The notes under the pieces are model-generated. The model worked only from the letters and a program-made list of their open reading frames with translations, was not told the DNA's origin and searched no databases. Below, in pieces: positions 29,502 through 38,996 of a stretch of DNA of 40,644 nt. Numbering within the stretch: the first letter of the stretch is position 1; each line of letters opens with the position of its first letter. The translations under genes were made by a program, and so were the position numbers. The stretch comes from an uncultured Pseudomonadota bacterium (GTDB lineage: Bacteria; Pseudomonadota; Gammaproteobacteria; Competibacterales; Competibacteraceae), in the NCBI GenBank assembly GCA_903844665.1, contig CAIMUS010000255.1, positions 1 to 40,644 on the forward strand, read 5' to 3'.

Positions 29502-32324
29502 TCATCGTTCAGAGAAAACCAATGGGGACACCACCACCCGAAAACCAAGGTTGACGCTGCGGGGATCGAGGAAGTTGAGGGCGCGCGCGGCGCAGCGGAC
29601 GAAAGCGGAGAAGAGGCCGAACGAGCCGCCGCGCAACACCCGGCGGCCTTCGGCTTCAAGATCCTCCCGCGCCCGCTGCTTCAGACCTTCTTCGGGATAG
29701 GGGTATTTTTCGTAAATGCTGCGGGTCCATTCCCACACATTGCCGCCCATCTCCTCGCAACCGTAGGGACTGGCGCCACGAGGGAAGCAGCCTACCGTAC
29801 TCGTCGAGTTCAATCCGGTATCGCTATAGTTGGCCCGGTCCGGGTCGGGCTGTTCACCCCAGGGATAAACCCGTCCATCCGTACCACGGGCAGCTTTTTC
29901 CCATTCCGCTTCGGAGGGCAGCCCCACTCCCAGGGAACCGTCGGCCAATCCCTGCCAGAATACACGTTCAGCTTCGGACAGAGGTTGCTCCCCGGCCAAG
30001 TGCGTGGCGGCGAATTGCCGCAGTTGTTCGCCCAACCAGCGACAGTAGGCAACCGCCTCATGCCAACTCACCAAGACCACGGGATGATTGGCCGTGCCTT
30101 TCAGAGAATCCAAGTCTCCTGGTTGATATCCGCTGGCATCGACAAAGGCGGCGAATTGCGCCACGGTCACCGACCAACGGGCCAGATAGTAGCGTGGCAG
30201 GGATACCTGATGCTGCGGCAGTTCATCATGGTAGGCGTCCTTGTCCCGCTTTTTATCACTGCCCAGCGTGAACTCGCCAGCAGGGATTTCGATAAAACCC
30301 AGCAGCGACTCATCGGGCAGATACCAGAGTTCAGGCTTGAAGCGGGGATCGCCCAGGACCGCCAGGTTATTACCGGCCAGCGCCCGTTCGGTGGCCGGCC
30401 ACCGCTCGCTGCGTATCAGTTCGATCAGCCAGCGTTTGATTTTTGCCAGCTTGCGTCGATTGGCTTCACTGACGCCGGCCAAATCGGCCGTCTCGACCAG
30501 CGCCTGGGCCGCAATCTGGGCGCCCCACTCGTCAGCCGTTCCAATGGCTGAATCAATCGGCTCACGGAAGCATAATTCATCAGCCAGTTGCCACAGTGTC
30601 GAGGCGGCGCCACGGGCAGCCTTGGCCCCTGCCAATAGCGCTACTTCCCGCCAGCGGTCGGGATCATTGCGGGCGAGTTCGGCGATCTTCTTGGGGTACT
30701 CGTCGTCGGTCAGATGACAGGCCGCCAGGTATTCCTGAAAGCTGCGATGGGGAAAGGTGTAGACCCCGACGCCACGCGGATAGAGCAGGCCCGCCCGATC
30801 GCGGAGAAACTCCACCAGTCGCGCGCCTTTCACATCGGGGTTGCCGCTGAGCCGCACCAGTCGACTGACCAGCGTATCCTCCACCAGGTCGGCCGTCCCG
30901 GTCAGATCCGGCTGTGCACTATGCGCCTCGAAGGCCAACCCTTCCAGCACTTTGCGGACTTTGGCTTTATCGACTTTCAGATATTCGGCCAGGCTGGGCT
31001 GGATCAAGCGATAGTGGCCCTGCGCATCGCGGCGGTAGCGCCCCTGCTCCCAACGATTGAGCAGCAGATCGACCGTATCGGCATACAGCGCTTCCCGCTT
31101 TTCCGGCAAATCGCCGCTGCGCCAGGCATGCAGACTGGCCATCAGCGTCAATAACAGCGGCCGTTGCGCCAGTTCATACAGCGTGGGCCGGGTGAAAATG
31201 GCTCGCTTGAGCAGTTCCGCCCGCCCGGTGGCGTCCTGCTGGCTTAGCCGTCCCAAGCCGGCGGTCAATTCATACCAGCGGGTGATAAAGCGCCGAATCT
31301 GGCCATCGGAAAAAGGGGCAAGCACGGTTTCGGCAAAACCCTGTAGCCGCCAGCCCTGGTTCTGATAGGCATAGGTGCGGCTGGTTACCAGCACCCGGCA
31401 CTTGCCGAAACTGCGCGCGAAATCTTCCACCGCCTGCTTGACCTGCTCCCGTCGCTGTTCCGCTTCGGGCACCTCATCAAGGCCGTCCAGCAGTAACAAA
31501 CCGCCACGTTCAAGCAGTTCCTTTTTCAGATAGGGCGCATAGTCGGCCGTGGATGCAGCATCCTTCAACTCCTTCTCGATGAAGTCCCAGAGGTGGCTGG
31601 CTTTCGCCTCGCCGCGTTCCGGCAGCCCCGTGGCGGCGAAATCCCGCAGCACGATCGGCGCCGGCAGCAGCGCCTTGTGCTTCCAGGGCTGAGGTTCCTT
31701 GCCGTCGCTGCCATCTTCATCCGGCAGCGGGGCGGTCAAACGCGCCAGATTGGCCCGTTCATCCTTCAGTATCTCACCGGCCAGGCACAGCGCCACGAAG
31801 TTCACGAAGGTGCTCTTGCCGCTGCCGGGATCGCCTTGCAGCACCAGCCGCTGGTTACGGTCGAGTTGCTCCAGGGCCGAACGCAGTTTTTCCTCACCTG
31901 CCGCTGAGCGAGGGTTCATAGCTCCCCTGCCCTCCTCCTGCCGGGGCGAGCGGGTCAGAAGAGCGGTATAGACGGCATTCAGATTGAGTTGCCTGTCACC
32001 GTCGCTTTGCGCCGCCGCCGGATCGATGCCCGCCAGGGAGAGATAGCCGCAGCGTTCCATCACCCGGTTCAGATAGGCGTTGCGGAGAGCCGGTTCGGGA
32101 TTTTCAGCAGGGCGGCCGGCAGTAATAGAAATGTCGCCATAGACATTTCCGCCGACCGCTGCGCCACCGGCGCCCGCCGCCACCGCGCTATTGCCCTGGG
32201 CTACACCACCCGATCCGTCCATTTCGGTCTCGATCGCCTTGCCCGACGGCGGCGGTGCAGCAGGATTATTCCTTCCCACCTTGCCGAGGGCGCCAACCAG
32301 TTTCCTCCAATCAGACCAGGGCAT
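29502..32324 (-). CDS. NACHT-FGE protein, putative hypervariable defence sensor 2
   Basis: The 940-aa protein is a paralog of the one at 24192-27449 but lacks DUF4062. It starts MPWSDWRKLVGALGKVGRNN, has the Gly/Ala/Val motif at about 36-70 (GGAAVGGNVYGDISIT), NACHT Walker A GDPGSGKST (164-172), Walker B LLLLDGLDE (about 276-284), PHRSFQEYLAACHL, and a C-terminal FGE domain (about 671-940). Its variable-region candidate is residues 904-926. Most of the NACHT core is very similar to the first copy, so the pair arose by duplication. GAGGT 6 bases before ATG 32324 supports the start. The 158-aa gene 66 bases upstream carries the same motif and probably supplies the missing N-terminal module in trans. 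Confidence 0.9.
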   Translation of the reverse strand: MPWSDWRKLVGALGKVGRNNPAAPPPSGKAIETEMDGSGGVAQGNSAVAAGAGGAAVGGNVYGDISITAGRPAENPEPALRNAYLNRVMERCGYLSLAGIDPAAAQSDGDRQLNLNAVYTALLTRSPRQEEGRGAMNPRSAAGEEKLRSALEQLDRNQRLVLQGDPGSGKSTFVNFVALCLAGEILKDERANLARLTAPLPDEDGSDGKEPQPWKHKALLPAPIVLRDFAATGLPERGEAKASHLWDFIEKELKDAASTADYAPYLKKELLERGGLLLLDGLDEVPEAEQRREQVKQAVEDFARSFGKCRVLVTSRTYAYQNQGWRLQGFAETVLAPFSDGQIRRFITRWYELTAGLGRLSQQDATGRAELLKRAIFTRPTLYELAQRPLLLTLMASLHAWRSGDLPEKREALYADTVDLLLNRWEQGRYRRDAQGHYRLIQPSLAEYLKVDKAKVRKVLEGLAFEAHSAQPDLTGTADLVEDTLVSRLVRLSGNPDVKGARLVEFLRDRAGLLYPRGVGVYTFPHRSFQEYLAACHLTDDEYPKKIAELARNDPDRWREVALLAGAKAARGAASTLWQLADELCFREPIDSAIGTADEWGAQIAAQALVETADLAGVSEANRRKLAKIKRWLIELIRSERWPATERALAGNNLAVLGDPRFKPELWYLPDESLLGFIEIPAGEFTLGSDKKRDKDAYHDELPQHQVSLPRYYLARWSVTVAQFAAFVDASGYQPGDLDSLKGTANHPVVLVSWHEAVAYCRWLGEQLRQFAATHLAGEQPLSEAERVFWQGLADGSLGVGLPSEAEWEKAARGTDGRVYPWGEQPDPDRANYSDTGLNSTSTVGCFPRGASPYGCEEMGGNVWEWTRSIYEKYPYPEEGLKQRAREDLEAEGRRVLRGGSFGLFSAFVRCAARALNFLDPRSVNLGFRVVVSPLVFSER
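29547..29615 (-). other. Candidate DGR variable region (VR2) in the FGE domain
   Basis: These 23 codons (residues 904-926) correspond to VR1 and differ in 14 amino acids; 13 of the 14 changed codons keep the same third base. The flanking 30 and 26 bases are identical in the two genes. An adenine-rich template with AAC-type codons would explain all differences, including CGT/CGC (template CGA) at the one silent site. Confidence 0.7.
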
Positions 32325-32390
32325 GCGTTACCTCAAGCGTGTACCAGCGCATCCAAACCCGAACACCCAACCGGCAAACCGTGAGCGGAC

Positions 32391-32867
32391 TTATGACTCC
32401 CGTTTTACCTGGGTCTCGATGTTCTCCGTCGTACCGATACGGACACCGCCATGCACGTCGCCACTCACGGCGCTCCCACCTTTGCCCGCGGCCACCGCAC
32501 CCGGTCCCTGCGCCACCGCGCCTTCACCATGGACCTCCGCCCGATAGCCCGCCGGCGGCCCGGCCGTTTCCACCAATTGCGCCAGCGCGGCGGCCAGGCT
32601 GTCATCGGCCGCCAGGAGTTTTTTCAACTGATAGCGCAACGCCGCCTGCGCATCCTGGTCATCCGGCGCAGCCGCCACCTCCCGAGCCACCGGCTCCACC
32701 TCGGGATTCGAGCCGAGTCTCTGCCAGATCGCTTTGGCTACCTCCCACACGCCCTTACCCAGTTTTTCGCCGATGATTTCGGACCCTTTTTCGCCGGCTT
32801 TGGTAAGGTAGGGCAAAGCAGGAACCAGGAAGGTGGTCACAGTTGCCGCCAGGGTTGGAATATCCAT
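32391..32867 (-). CDS. 158-aa helical protein sharing the NACHT-linked Gly/Ala/Val motif
   Basis: The 158-aa protein starts with a hydrophobic stretch (LAATVTTFLVPALPYLTKAG), continues with helical KLGKGVWEVAKAIWQRLG and ALRYQLKKLLAADDSLAAAL, and ends with GAVAQGPGAVAAGKGGSAVS (residues 117-136) followed by GDVHGGVRIG. That C-terminal motif is the same as those just before the NACHT domains of the two large proteins. Similar helical modules occur N-terminally in STAND/CHAT proteins. I infer an effector or adaptor that works with the NACHT protein encoded 66 bases downstream. No enzymatic motif is visible. Confidence 0.7.
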   Translation of the reverse strand: MDIPTLAATVTTFLVPALPYLTKAGEKGSEIIGEKLGKGVWEVAKAIWQRLGSNPEVEPVAREVAAAPDDQDAQAALRYQLKKLLAADDSLAAALAQLVETAGPPAGYRAEVHGEGAVAQGPGAVAAGKGGSAVSGDVHGGVRIGTTENIETQVKRES

Positions 32868-32902
32868 CTTGAACCTCCGCTAATGTCATAGTTTATGCCA
32901 AC

Positions 32903-33015
32903 TATAGCGCTCCTATCTGATTTGTGGAATCGCCGCTTCGAACCACCCCGGCGCTGCGCGCCCCCCCTCCTTATCCAAGGAGGGGAAAATCCATCACTCA
33001 AACAGGATTGCTATA
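32903..33015. mobile_element. 113-bp MITE-like element, copy 2 (inverted)
   Basis: It has the same length, the same TATAGCGCTCC and GGATTGCTATA ends and the same core as 17316-17428, in opposite orientation. It separates the defence island from the alpha-2-macroglobulin gene. Confidence 0.8.
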
Positions 33016-33092
33016 GATTCATCGACGTCATCTTTTCATCTGGGTAATCCCTTCATCTGCGTTAATCTGCGGTTCAGACAGAGGTTTAGCAG

Positions 33093-33139
33093 TAGGAGCC
33101 GGCCGGCGGTCGATCGCGGCGAAGGCGCCGCTCCCACAG
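33093..33139. repeat. REP-like hairpin after the alpha-2-macroglobulin gene
   Basis: TAGGAGCCGGCCGGC and the arm GCGCCGCTCCCACA form an imperfect G/C-rich stem directly after the stop codon at 33141. It may protect the 3' end of the transcript. Confidence 0.5.
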
Positions 33140-33140
33140 G

Positions 33141-36100
33141 TTATTCCCCGATCTCGATGGCCGGATTCGGCTGTTCGCCGAACATCTCGGGCGCATATAA
33201 CGCTTCCACCCGGCTCGGCGGCAACTCGAAGCGGCCCGGCGTGTTGTAACGTACCGTATATTCCACCGCCCACTGCCCCTTGGGCACGAAGCGGTAATAG
33301 GCCCGGAACGCCTCGAAGCGGCGTTCTTCATAGACCGGCCACACCCAACCTTCGCTGTGTTCTCCCTGGGTGAGCAGCCCGGAATCGCGGCCCAGTCCGC
33401 TGCCCAGCAGGGTGGCGCCGGCCGGGATCGGATCGTCCACCACCACCCAGGTCATATCGGCCTGCGCTTCCAACTCCAGCCGGATGCGGGCCACGTCGCC
33501 CCGCGACCAGACCCCGGCCTGCCGTTGCGTCACCGGCGTCACCGTGCGCTGGAGCTTAAAGCCGGCGAACAGCGGCCCGGTCAGAGGAATGGCGGCGCGC
33601 GTCTGGATGATGGCCCAGGGACGGCCGGCGCCGCTATGCCTGAGCTGCAAGTCGCCCTGGCCCGTCGCCGGCCAGGGGAAATTCAAGGCCGGCTGCCTGG
33701 TCGCCTCCTGCCACTCGATGCCCTTCTTCAGGCCGCCGAATTCGGCTTCGGTATAGCCGGCCACTGGAATCGGTTCGAACAGATTGCTGAATTTCTCCAG
33801 CGCCAGTACGCCCCAGGCATTGGCGATGGTGGTATCCCAATGGCCGCCCTGCTGTCGGGCCAGCACTCCCCGCACCAACCGCGGGATATCCTCCCGCCAG
33901 GCCGGCAGCGGCAGCAGGCTCAGCAGGGTGCGCACGGCGTTGCCGTCGGGTGAGATCATCAGCCACCACAATACATCCGTGCGCGTGGTGGAGAAATTCA
34001 GGACCGTCCCCTGCAAGTTCAGCCGGGCGCGGAGAATCTGCTGCGCCTCCTGCAGGCGCGCCGCCCGTTTCGGCGCCGACTCCAGCCGCTGCAGGATATT
34101 CAGCCAGTCCAGCACCGCGGAAGTCGGCCAGAGACTGGGTTCGATCGTAATGGCGTCGAGCATGCCCGGCTGGGCCTCGCCGTAGCGGGAGAGCGCTTCG
34201 ATTGCCGTCAGCTTGCGCAGCGCCAGATCCGCCGTAGGCAGAGCGGAGTCGCGCCGGATGCGCCCCTCCACGAAGCCTTTAAGCCCTTGCAGCAGTTTTT
34301 GCCTGGGTTGTTCCGGCAGCGGCCACTGCGCTTCCTGGGCGATGGCCAACACGTAACTGGTCAGAACATCGTCGCCCTGGAGCCGGTCGGTGGGAAAGAA
34401 CCGCAGCAGGCCGTCCCGATCGAGATAGCCGGGCAGTTCGTCCACCACTCCCTGCCACAGCGCCGGATTGCGCAGCGCGACCGCTCTGGAGACCCGCTGC
34501 TCCAGGCAGGTGTAGGGATAGCGGCTCATGTAATCGGTCACTCCGCCCAGACCGTCGCCCAGCCGGGCGCGCAGGCTGACGCGCAGGCCGCCCCGGTCGG
34601 GAATGGCGTCGGCGGGCCGCTGTGCGCCGACGGTCAGCGGTTGCTCGATCTGGGTGAGGGTGGCCTGCTGCACCCGCACCGGCAGCGCCGGCAGCACCGG
34701 CAACCTGACCCGCAACCGGTCCACTGCGGCATTCCCCTCGGCACTGGCGGCCACCTCCCACAGCAATTCGCCGGCATCGACCGGCGCCTGGACCGGCCAG
34801 GCCACCTCCCGCGCTTCGCCGGGCTTAAGCTCCAGCCGGTAGGGCGACAGTTCCTCCGCCAGCGGTTGGCCGCCCTTGCCGCGCACCTGGGCGGTCGCCA
34901 GCACCGCCAGCGGCTGTTGGGTGGCATTACGAACGGTAAAGGCGCCGCGAAAGCGGTCGCCCTCGCGGGCCAGCGGCGGCAGACCGGCGTGAATCATCAG
35001 CTCCTGGGTGGTGCGGAAGGTATGGGTTCCCGTGCCGAACCAGCCGGGACCGGCGTTGGCCACCGCCGCCAGGCGGAAGGCGCTCAGCGAATCGTTCAGC
35101 GGCACTTCCAGTTCCGCCGCGCCCTGGGCGTCCAGGGGGACCCGGCCCCGCCATAGCAACAGGGTATCGAACAACTCGCGGGCCGCCTGCTGGCCGCCGC
35201 CGCCGCCCGGCGGCAAGGCCTTGCGGCCGTAATGCCGCTTGCCCACCACCTGCATCTGCGCGGTGGCGGTGCGCACCTCGATGCCCCGCTCCTGCATCAT
35301 GCTGTCCAGTAATTTCCAGGATGCATTGGCTTTCAGTTCCAGCAGGGCCTCGTCCACCGCCGCCAGGGCGATTTCCGCATCATCGGGCAGAACGCCGCCA
35401 TCGGCGCGGTTCACCGTGACCTTGACTTTGGCGGTATCGCGCACCCGATAGCTGTCCCTGTCGGGGGTGACCCGCACCTCCAGCCGGTGAGGGTTCCAGC
35501 CCACTCTGAGCGGCGCGATGCCCAGCCGGTAGGCGGGCTTGCTCAGATCCACCGTCGCGGTGATCGGACCGCCCTCCGGCCGCCAGGGCAGATGCAGGGT
35601 GCGCGCCAGGTTCGCCAGCCAGGATTGGCCTTCGCTCACCCGACCGCGCACGGCCAGCACCGACACATAGACATTGGGTGAATAATTCGGCTTGACCGGC
35701 AGTTCGACAACCGGCGACCGGCCCGACAGTGGGGTGACGAAGCCATCGACCACGCCCTCCCGCTCCACGGTGACCAGGGCGGTGGCGGCGCGGAACGGCA
35801 TCCGCACCTGCAACCGCGCCGTCTCTCCGGGTTCATAGTCCTGCCGCTCCGGCAGCAGATCCATCCGGTCGCTGTCGCCGCCGGCGAACCAGTTCTCGGT
35901 TTCGCCACTGACCCAGATGTCCCGGGTGGCCTGACTGCTATGACCCTGAGCGTCCCGAGTCCTGGCCTGGAGGATCAGGTCGCCGCTCACCCCCGGTTCG
36001 AGCTCGCAGAACAGCAGTCCCTGTCCATCGGTTTTGCCGTGGCACTCCACCCCAAGCCGTTTGGTCTCGCGCTGATGCTCATAGGCGTAGAAACCGCCGA

Positions 36101-38933
36101 GCAGGCGCTTGCGGTAGGAATAGATGTCGCGCCGCCACAGTTCGACGCTCACCGGCTGGCCGGCGACCGGCTTGCCCCGCACATCCAGCGCCACCACCCG
36201 CAGGCGCAGATTGTCCTTGCCAATCAGCCAGCCGTCCGTGCGCAGACCGACGATGACGGCGGCCGGCCAGAGGGGAATACGGCTAGCCACCGTCGCCAGC
36301 TCGCCGTTGGCGTCGGGATATTCCAGTTCGGCGACCAGATCGAGGGGTCGGTCGACCGGCGGCAGGCCGGCCAGAGTGGCGCGGGCCGCGCCCGCCCCAT
36401 CCAGGTTCAGCGCCAGTACCCCGGCCGGCCCGCCGCCACCCGGCGGGGCCGGAGCGACTTCCTCGACATCCTCATAGTCCTCCGCGGCCGAAGTTTCCAC
36501 GATGCCTTCGCGCAAGTCCTCGCCGCTGAAGGTGTAATCGGCATAATCCGCGAACTCGATGGAACGCGGCTGCGTCTGGGTGCGCAGCTTGACCGGCAGG
36601 CCGGCGGCGCCACCGCCGTTGAGATAGCCGACGAACACATCGACCGTGACGGCGGCAGGCCGTATCGACGGCTCGGCCGGCGGCTGCAGCACCGCCTTCA
36701 TGGTCGGCAGGCGGAACTGTTCGACCCGAAACGCGCCGGTGTCGTAGCGCAGTTCGCCCTCTCCTGCGAGGGTCACCCGATAGTTGCCGAGTTTGGCGTC
36801 GCGTGGAATCTCCCAGCGGCTCTCGCCGATGCCGCCGCCGTCCAGAACGAGCGGCAGGGTGTATTCCTGCCCGCTACTCAGGTGAGTGATGCGCACCGTG
36901 TCGGGCAACCCGCTGGTGGTCCGCTCGATGCCCTGGACGCTATGGCGGCGGATAAAATGCTTCATGGATACGGTCTCGCCGGCCCGGAATAAGGGCCGGT
37001 CGAAGACGGTGTGGGCGATCACGTCGGTTTCATCGAAACCGGTCTTCAGGTTGAAATCATCCGGGCCGATGCCTTTGTTCCAGTCGGAAAGCACAAAGCC
37101 CATGTCGGTCGCGGTGCGCGCGCTCACCATATACACCGACCGGCAATCGCCCCTGCCCCGGTCGAGTTCCGGCAGGCCGACGTCGACGCGGGCGATCCCA
37201 TCCGCCCCGGTGACGCCTTCCCAAAACCGTTTGCCCCGGCAGGGGTCGCCGATCCGGATGGCGGCTCCACTGACCGGTTGGGCGTCGTTCAGACGGGTCA
37301 CCCAGACCAGGGAAGATTCCCGGCCCTGCTTGAAGTGCACCGCCAGATTGGTCACCAGTGCGGCGGTGGCCACGTAGCGGGGTTTGCGCTCGCCCAACAG
37401 CGCCTCGCCCAATGTGGGGCTGGCCAGCTCGACCACATAGAAACCCGGCTCCTCGAGCGGAATGCCGACCACCTCGAAGGCCTTGCCGCCCTCCGCCTTG
37501 GGGAGATTGAAAGCGACCACTCCAGGCGTATTCTGAAAGACGGAGCGATCGCCGGTGCTTTCCTTCCAGCGCCGCCCGCCGTCCGGCGCTTCCTCCCAAT
37601 CGCCCTGTGGCGCCATCGCCTCCTCGACCTGGCGCAGCCACTGGAACACCTGCTGGTCATCTTCCCGAATCCGCTTGAATTTGCCGGCGATGACCTGGCC
37701 GCCGGCGGTCGCCACCGTCAACCTGGCGCCGGTCACATCGGTTTCCAGATTGCGCAGGGTGACCGGCAGGACGCCTCCTTCCTGTGCTTCGATAATTCCG
37801 AATTCGCCGGAGAATTTGGCCAGCGGCGGGTACTCGTCGGTAGCGACTTCCAGCGGGAAGCGGGCGGCGTTCTCCAACGGCCGGTGGGCGTCGTCGACCA
37901 GATTGGGAGGAAGCTCCAGCCGGAAGCGGGCGTTTTCCGGGAAAGGTCCCTGGAAGATCAGACTCCGCCGGTAAGGCACTTTGCCGCTGTCCGGCGAAGC
38001 GTCACGATAGTCCTTGCCGGTTTCGCCCACCAGCCGGATGTTGCCGGCCAGTTCCGCCGCCACCGGGGTGCTGAACACCAGTTTCATCGGCAGCATGGGC
38101 AGGCAGGGCCGGTGCGCGTTGAGGCGCTCGCACTGGAAGCTGGCGGTAAAGGCGGGTCGGGTGGTGAAATTCAGCCGTTGCTCCTGGGCGCTGGCGATAC
38201 CGCCGGGAGAGGCGATTCCGGCGCCCCAGACCAGTCCGACCTTGGTGGCCGGAGGAATGGCGCGGCGGCAGCGGAGCAGGACCAGCCGTTCTTCCGCCCG
38301 TCGCAGGGCATCGCCTTCGAGTCGCCCCGCGTAGTCTTCCCGGAGCAGGTAGCTATAGTTATTCGTCTGGCGCTGTTGGGCCAGGAGCCGCTCCCGCTCC
38401 CCGCCGGTAATGAGGTTTACGCCGATCTCCTCGGCGACGCCATCGATCTCGCAGTGGGCCTGGGTTTCGATGGAGTCGGCGGTTACCGGCCCGTCCAGGG
38501 CCAGGAGGAATACCTGCTGTTCATCGATGGTATCGCTGTCTTCGGCGGGCAGGGTGGCGCGGATCTTCGGCCCGCCGGTGTCGAAACCGAACTGGCGGGG
38601 ATCGCCCAATGACTCGCCGGCAAGGGTCCGAAGTTCCGCCCGCAGGCTAAACCGACAGCGGCTACCGCTCTCCAGGTCGGCGTCGAAGTCATAGACCCAA
38701 TAGCAGCTGTCCACCCAGCGCCCCTTGCCTGTGGCGGCGCAGTCGATCAGGAAGGGATCGGCCAGACGGGGATCGCCCAAGGCAACCATCGGCGCCGAGA
38801 AACGCGCGGTCACCTGGCGCACCTGCTTCACCGTGCCCTGGGGCGAGAAGCTATCCACCTGTGGCGCCGTCGGCGCCTGGGCGAACAGCGGCAGGGCGAT
38901 AAGCCATAACAGCAACGTGATTACAGTTCGCAT
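33141..38933 (-). CDS. Bacterial alpha-2-macroglobulin, thioester type (YfhM-like)
   Basis: The 1930-aa periplasmic protein traps proteases that breach the outer membrane. A Sec signal (MRTVITLLLWLIALPLFAQA) without a lipobox cysteine suggests a soluble periplasmic form, unlike E. coli YfhM, which is a lipoprotein. It has a FSPQGTVKQVRQVTARFSAP N-terminal domain, macroglobulin-like beta domains, a MG7-like region with FDRPLFRAGETVSMKHFIRR near 645, and the thioester motif YPYTCLEQRV with Cys1476. An alpha-alpha-barrel thioester domain and a C-terminal receptor-like domain (ending near FELPPSRVEALYAPEMFGE) follow. GGAGG lies before ATG 38933. The usual partner pbpC is not adjacent. A Pro/Gly-rich insertion near residue 838 (PAPPGGGGPAG) is likely a disordered linker. 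Confidence 0.92.
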   Translation of the reverse strand: MRTVITLLLWLIALPLFAQAPTAPQVDSFSPQGTVKQVRQVTARFSAPMVALGDPRLADPFLIDCAATGKGRWVDSCYWVYDFDADLESGSRCRFSLRAELRTLAGESLGDPRQFGFDTGGPKIRATLPAEDSDTIDEQQVFLLALDGPVTADSIETQAHCEIDGVAEEIGVNLITGGERERLLAQQRQTNNYSYLLREDYAGRLEGDALRRAEERLVLLRCRRAIPPATKVGLVWGAGIASPGGIASAQEQRLNFTTRPAFTASFQCERLNAHRPCLPMLPMKLVFSTPVAAELAGNIRLVGETGKDYRDASPDSGKVPYRRSLIFQGPFPENARFRLELPPNLVDDAHRPLENAARFPLEVATDEYPPLAKFSGEFGIIEAQEGGVLPVTLRNLETDVTGARLTVATAGGQVIAGKFKRIREDDQQVFQWLRQVEEAMAPQGDWEEAPDGGRRWKESTGDRSVFQNTPGVVAFNLPKAEGGKAFEVVGIPLEEPGFYVVELASPTLGEALLGERKPRYVATAALVTNLAVHFKQGRESSLVWVTRLNDAQPVSGAAIRIGDPCRGKRFWEGVTGADGIARVDVGLPELDRGRGDCRSVYMVSARTATDMGFVLSDWNKGIGPDDFNLKTGFDETDVIAHTVFDRPLFRAGETVSMKHFIRRHSVQGIERTTSGLPDTVRITHLSSGQEYTLPLVLDGGGIGESRWEIPRDAKLGNYRVTLAGEGELRYDTGAFRVEQFRLPTMKAVLQPPAEPSIRPAAVTVDVFVGYLNGGGAAGLPVKLRTQTQPRSIEFADYADYTFSGEDLREGIVETSAAEDYEDVEEVAPAPPGGGGPAGVLALNLDGAGAARATLAGLPPVDRPLDLVAELEYPDANGELATVASRIPLWPAAVIVGLRTDGWLIGKDNLRLRVVALDVRGKPVAGQPVSVELWRRDIYSYRKRLLGGFYAYEHQRETKRLGVECHGKTDGQGLLFCELEPGVSGDLILQARTRDAQGHSSQATRDIWVSGETENWFAGGDSDRMDLLPERQDYEPGETARLQVRMPFRAATALVTVEREGVVDGFVTPLSGRSPVVELPVKPNYSPNVYVSVLAVRGRVSEGQSWLANLARTLHLPWRPEGGPITATVDLSKPAYRLGIAPLRVGWNPHRLEVRVTPDRDSYRVRDTAKVKVTVNRADGGVLPDDAEIALAAVDEALLELKANASWKLLDSMMQERGIEVRTATAQMQVVGKRHYGRKALPPGGGGGQQAARELFDTLLLWRGRVPLDAQGAAELEVPLNDSLSAFRLAAVANAGPGWFGTGTHTFRTTQELMIHAGLPPLAREGDRFRGAFTVRNATQQPLAVLATAQVRGKGGQPLAEELSPYRLELKPGEAREVAWPVQAPVDAGELLWEVAASAEGNAAVDRLRVRLPVLPALPVRVQQATLTQIEQPLTVGAQRPADAIPDRGGLRVSLRARLGDGLGGVTDYMSRYPYTCLEQRVSRAVALRNPALWQGVVDELPGYLDRDGLLRFFPTDRLQGDDVLTSYVLAIAQEAQWPLPEQPRQKLLQGLKGFVEGRIRRDSALPTADLALRKLTAIEALSRYGEAQPGMLDAITIEPSLWPTSAVLDWLNILQRLESAPKRAARLQEAQQILRARLNLQGTVLNFSTTRTDVLWWLMISPDGNAVRTLLSLLPLPAWREDIPRLVRGVLARQQGGHWDTTIANAWGVLALEKFSNLFEPIPVAGYTEAEFGGLKKGIEWQEATRQPALNFPWPATGQGDLQLRHSGAGRPWAIIQTRAAIPLTGPLFAGFKLQRTVTPVTQRQAGVWSRGDVARIRLELEAQADMTWVVVDDPIPAGATLLGSGLGRDSGLLTQGEHSEGWVWPVYEERRFEAFRAYYRFVPKGQWAVEYTVRYNTPGRFELPPSRVEALYAPEMFGEQPNPAIEIGE

Positions 38934-38996
38934 CGTCGAGCCTCCGCTGGTTGGACAACTGCGCTTTTGCCCGACTTGCGGGCGTTACCCCGTTTT

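Noticed and set aside
24165-33000. Complete DGR cassette (reverse transcriptase, accessory protein, template repeat) inside the island
   Set aside because: No protein in the window has reverse-transcriptase motifs, and I find no third copy of the variable-region flanks, so only the targets are here.
37011-38612. Long plus-strand open frame antisense to the alpha-2-macroglobulin gene
   Set aside because: Shadow of a strongly GC-biased real gene; low-complexity composition and no family features.
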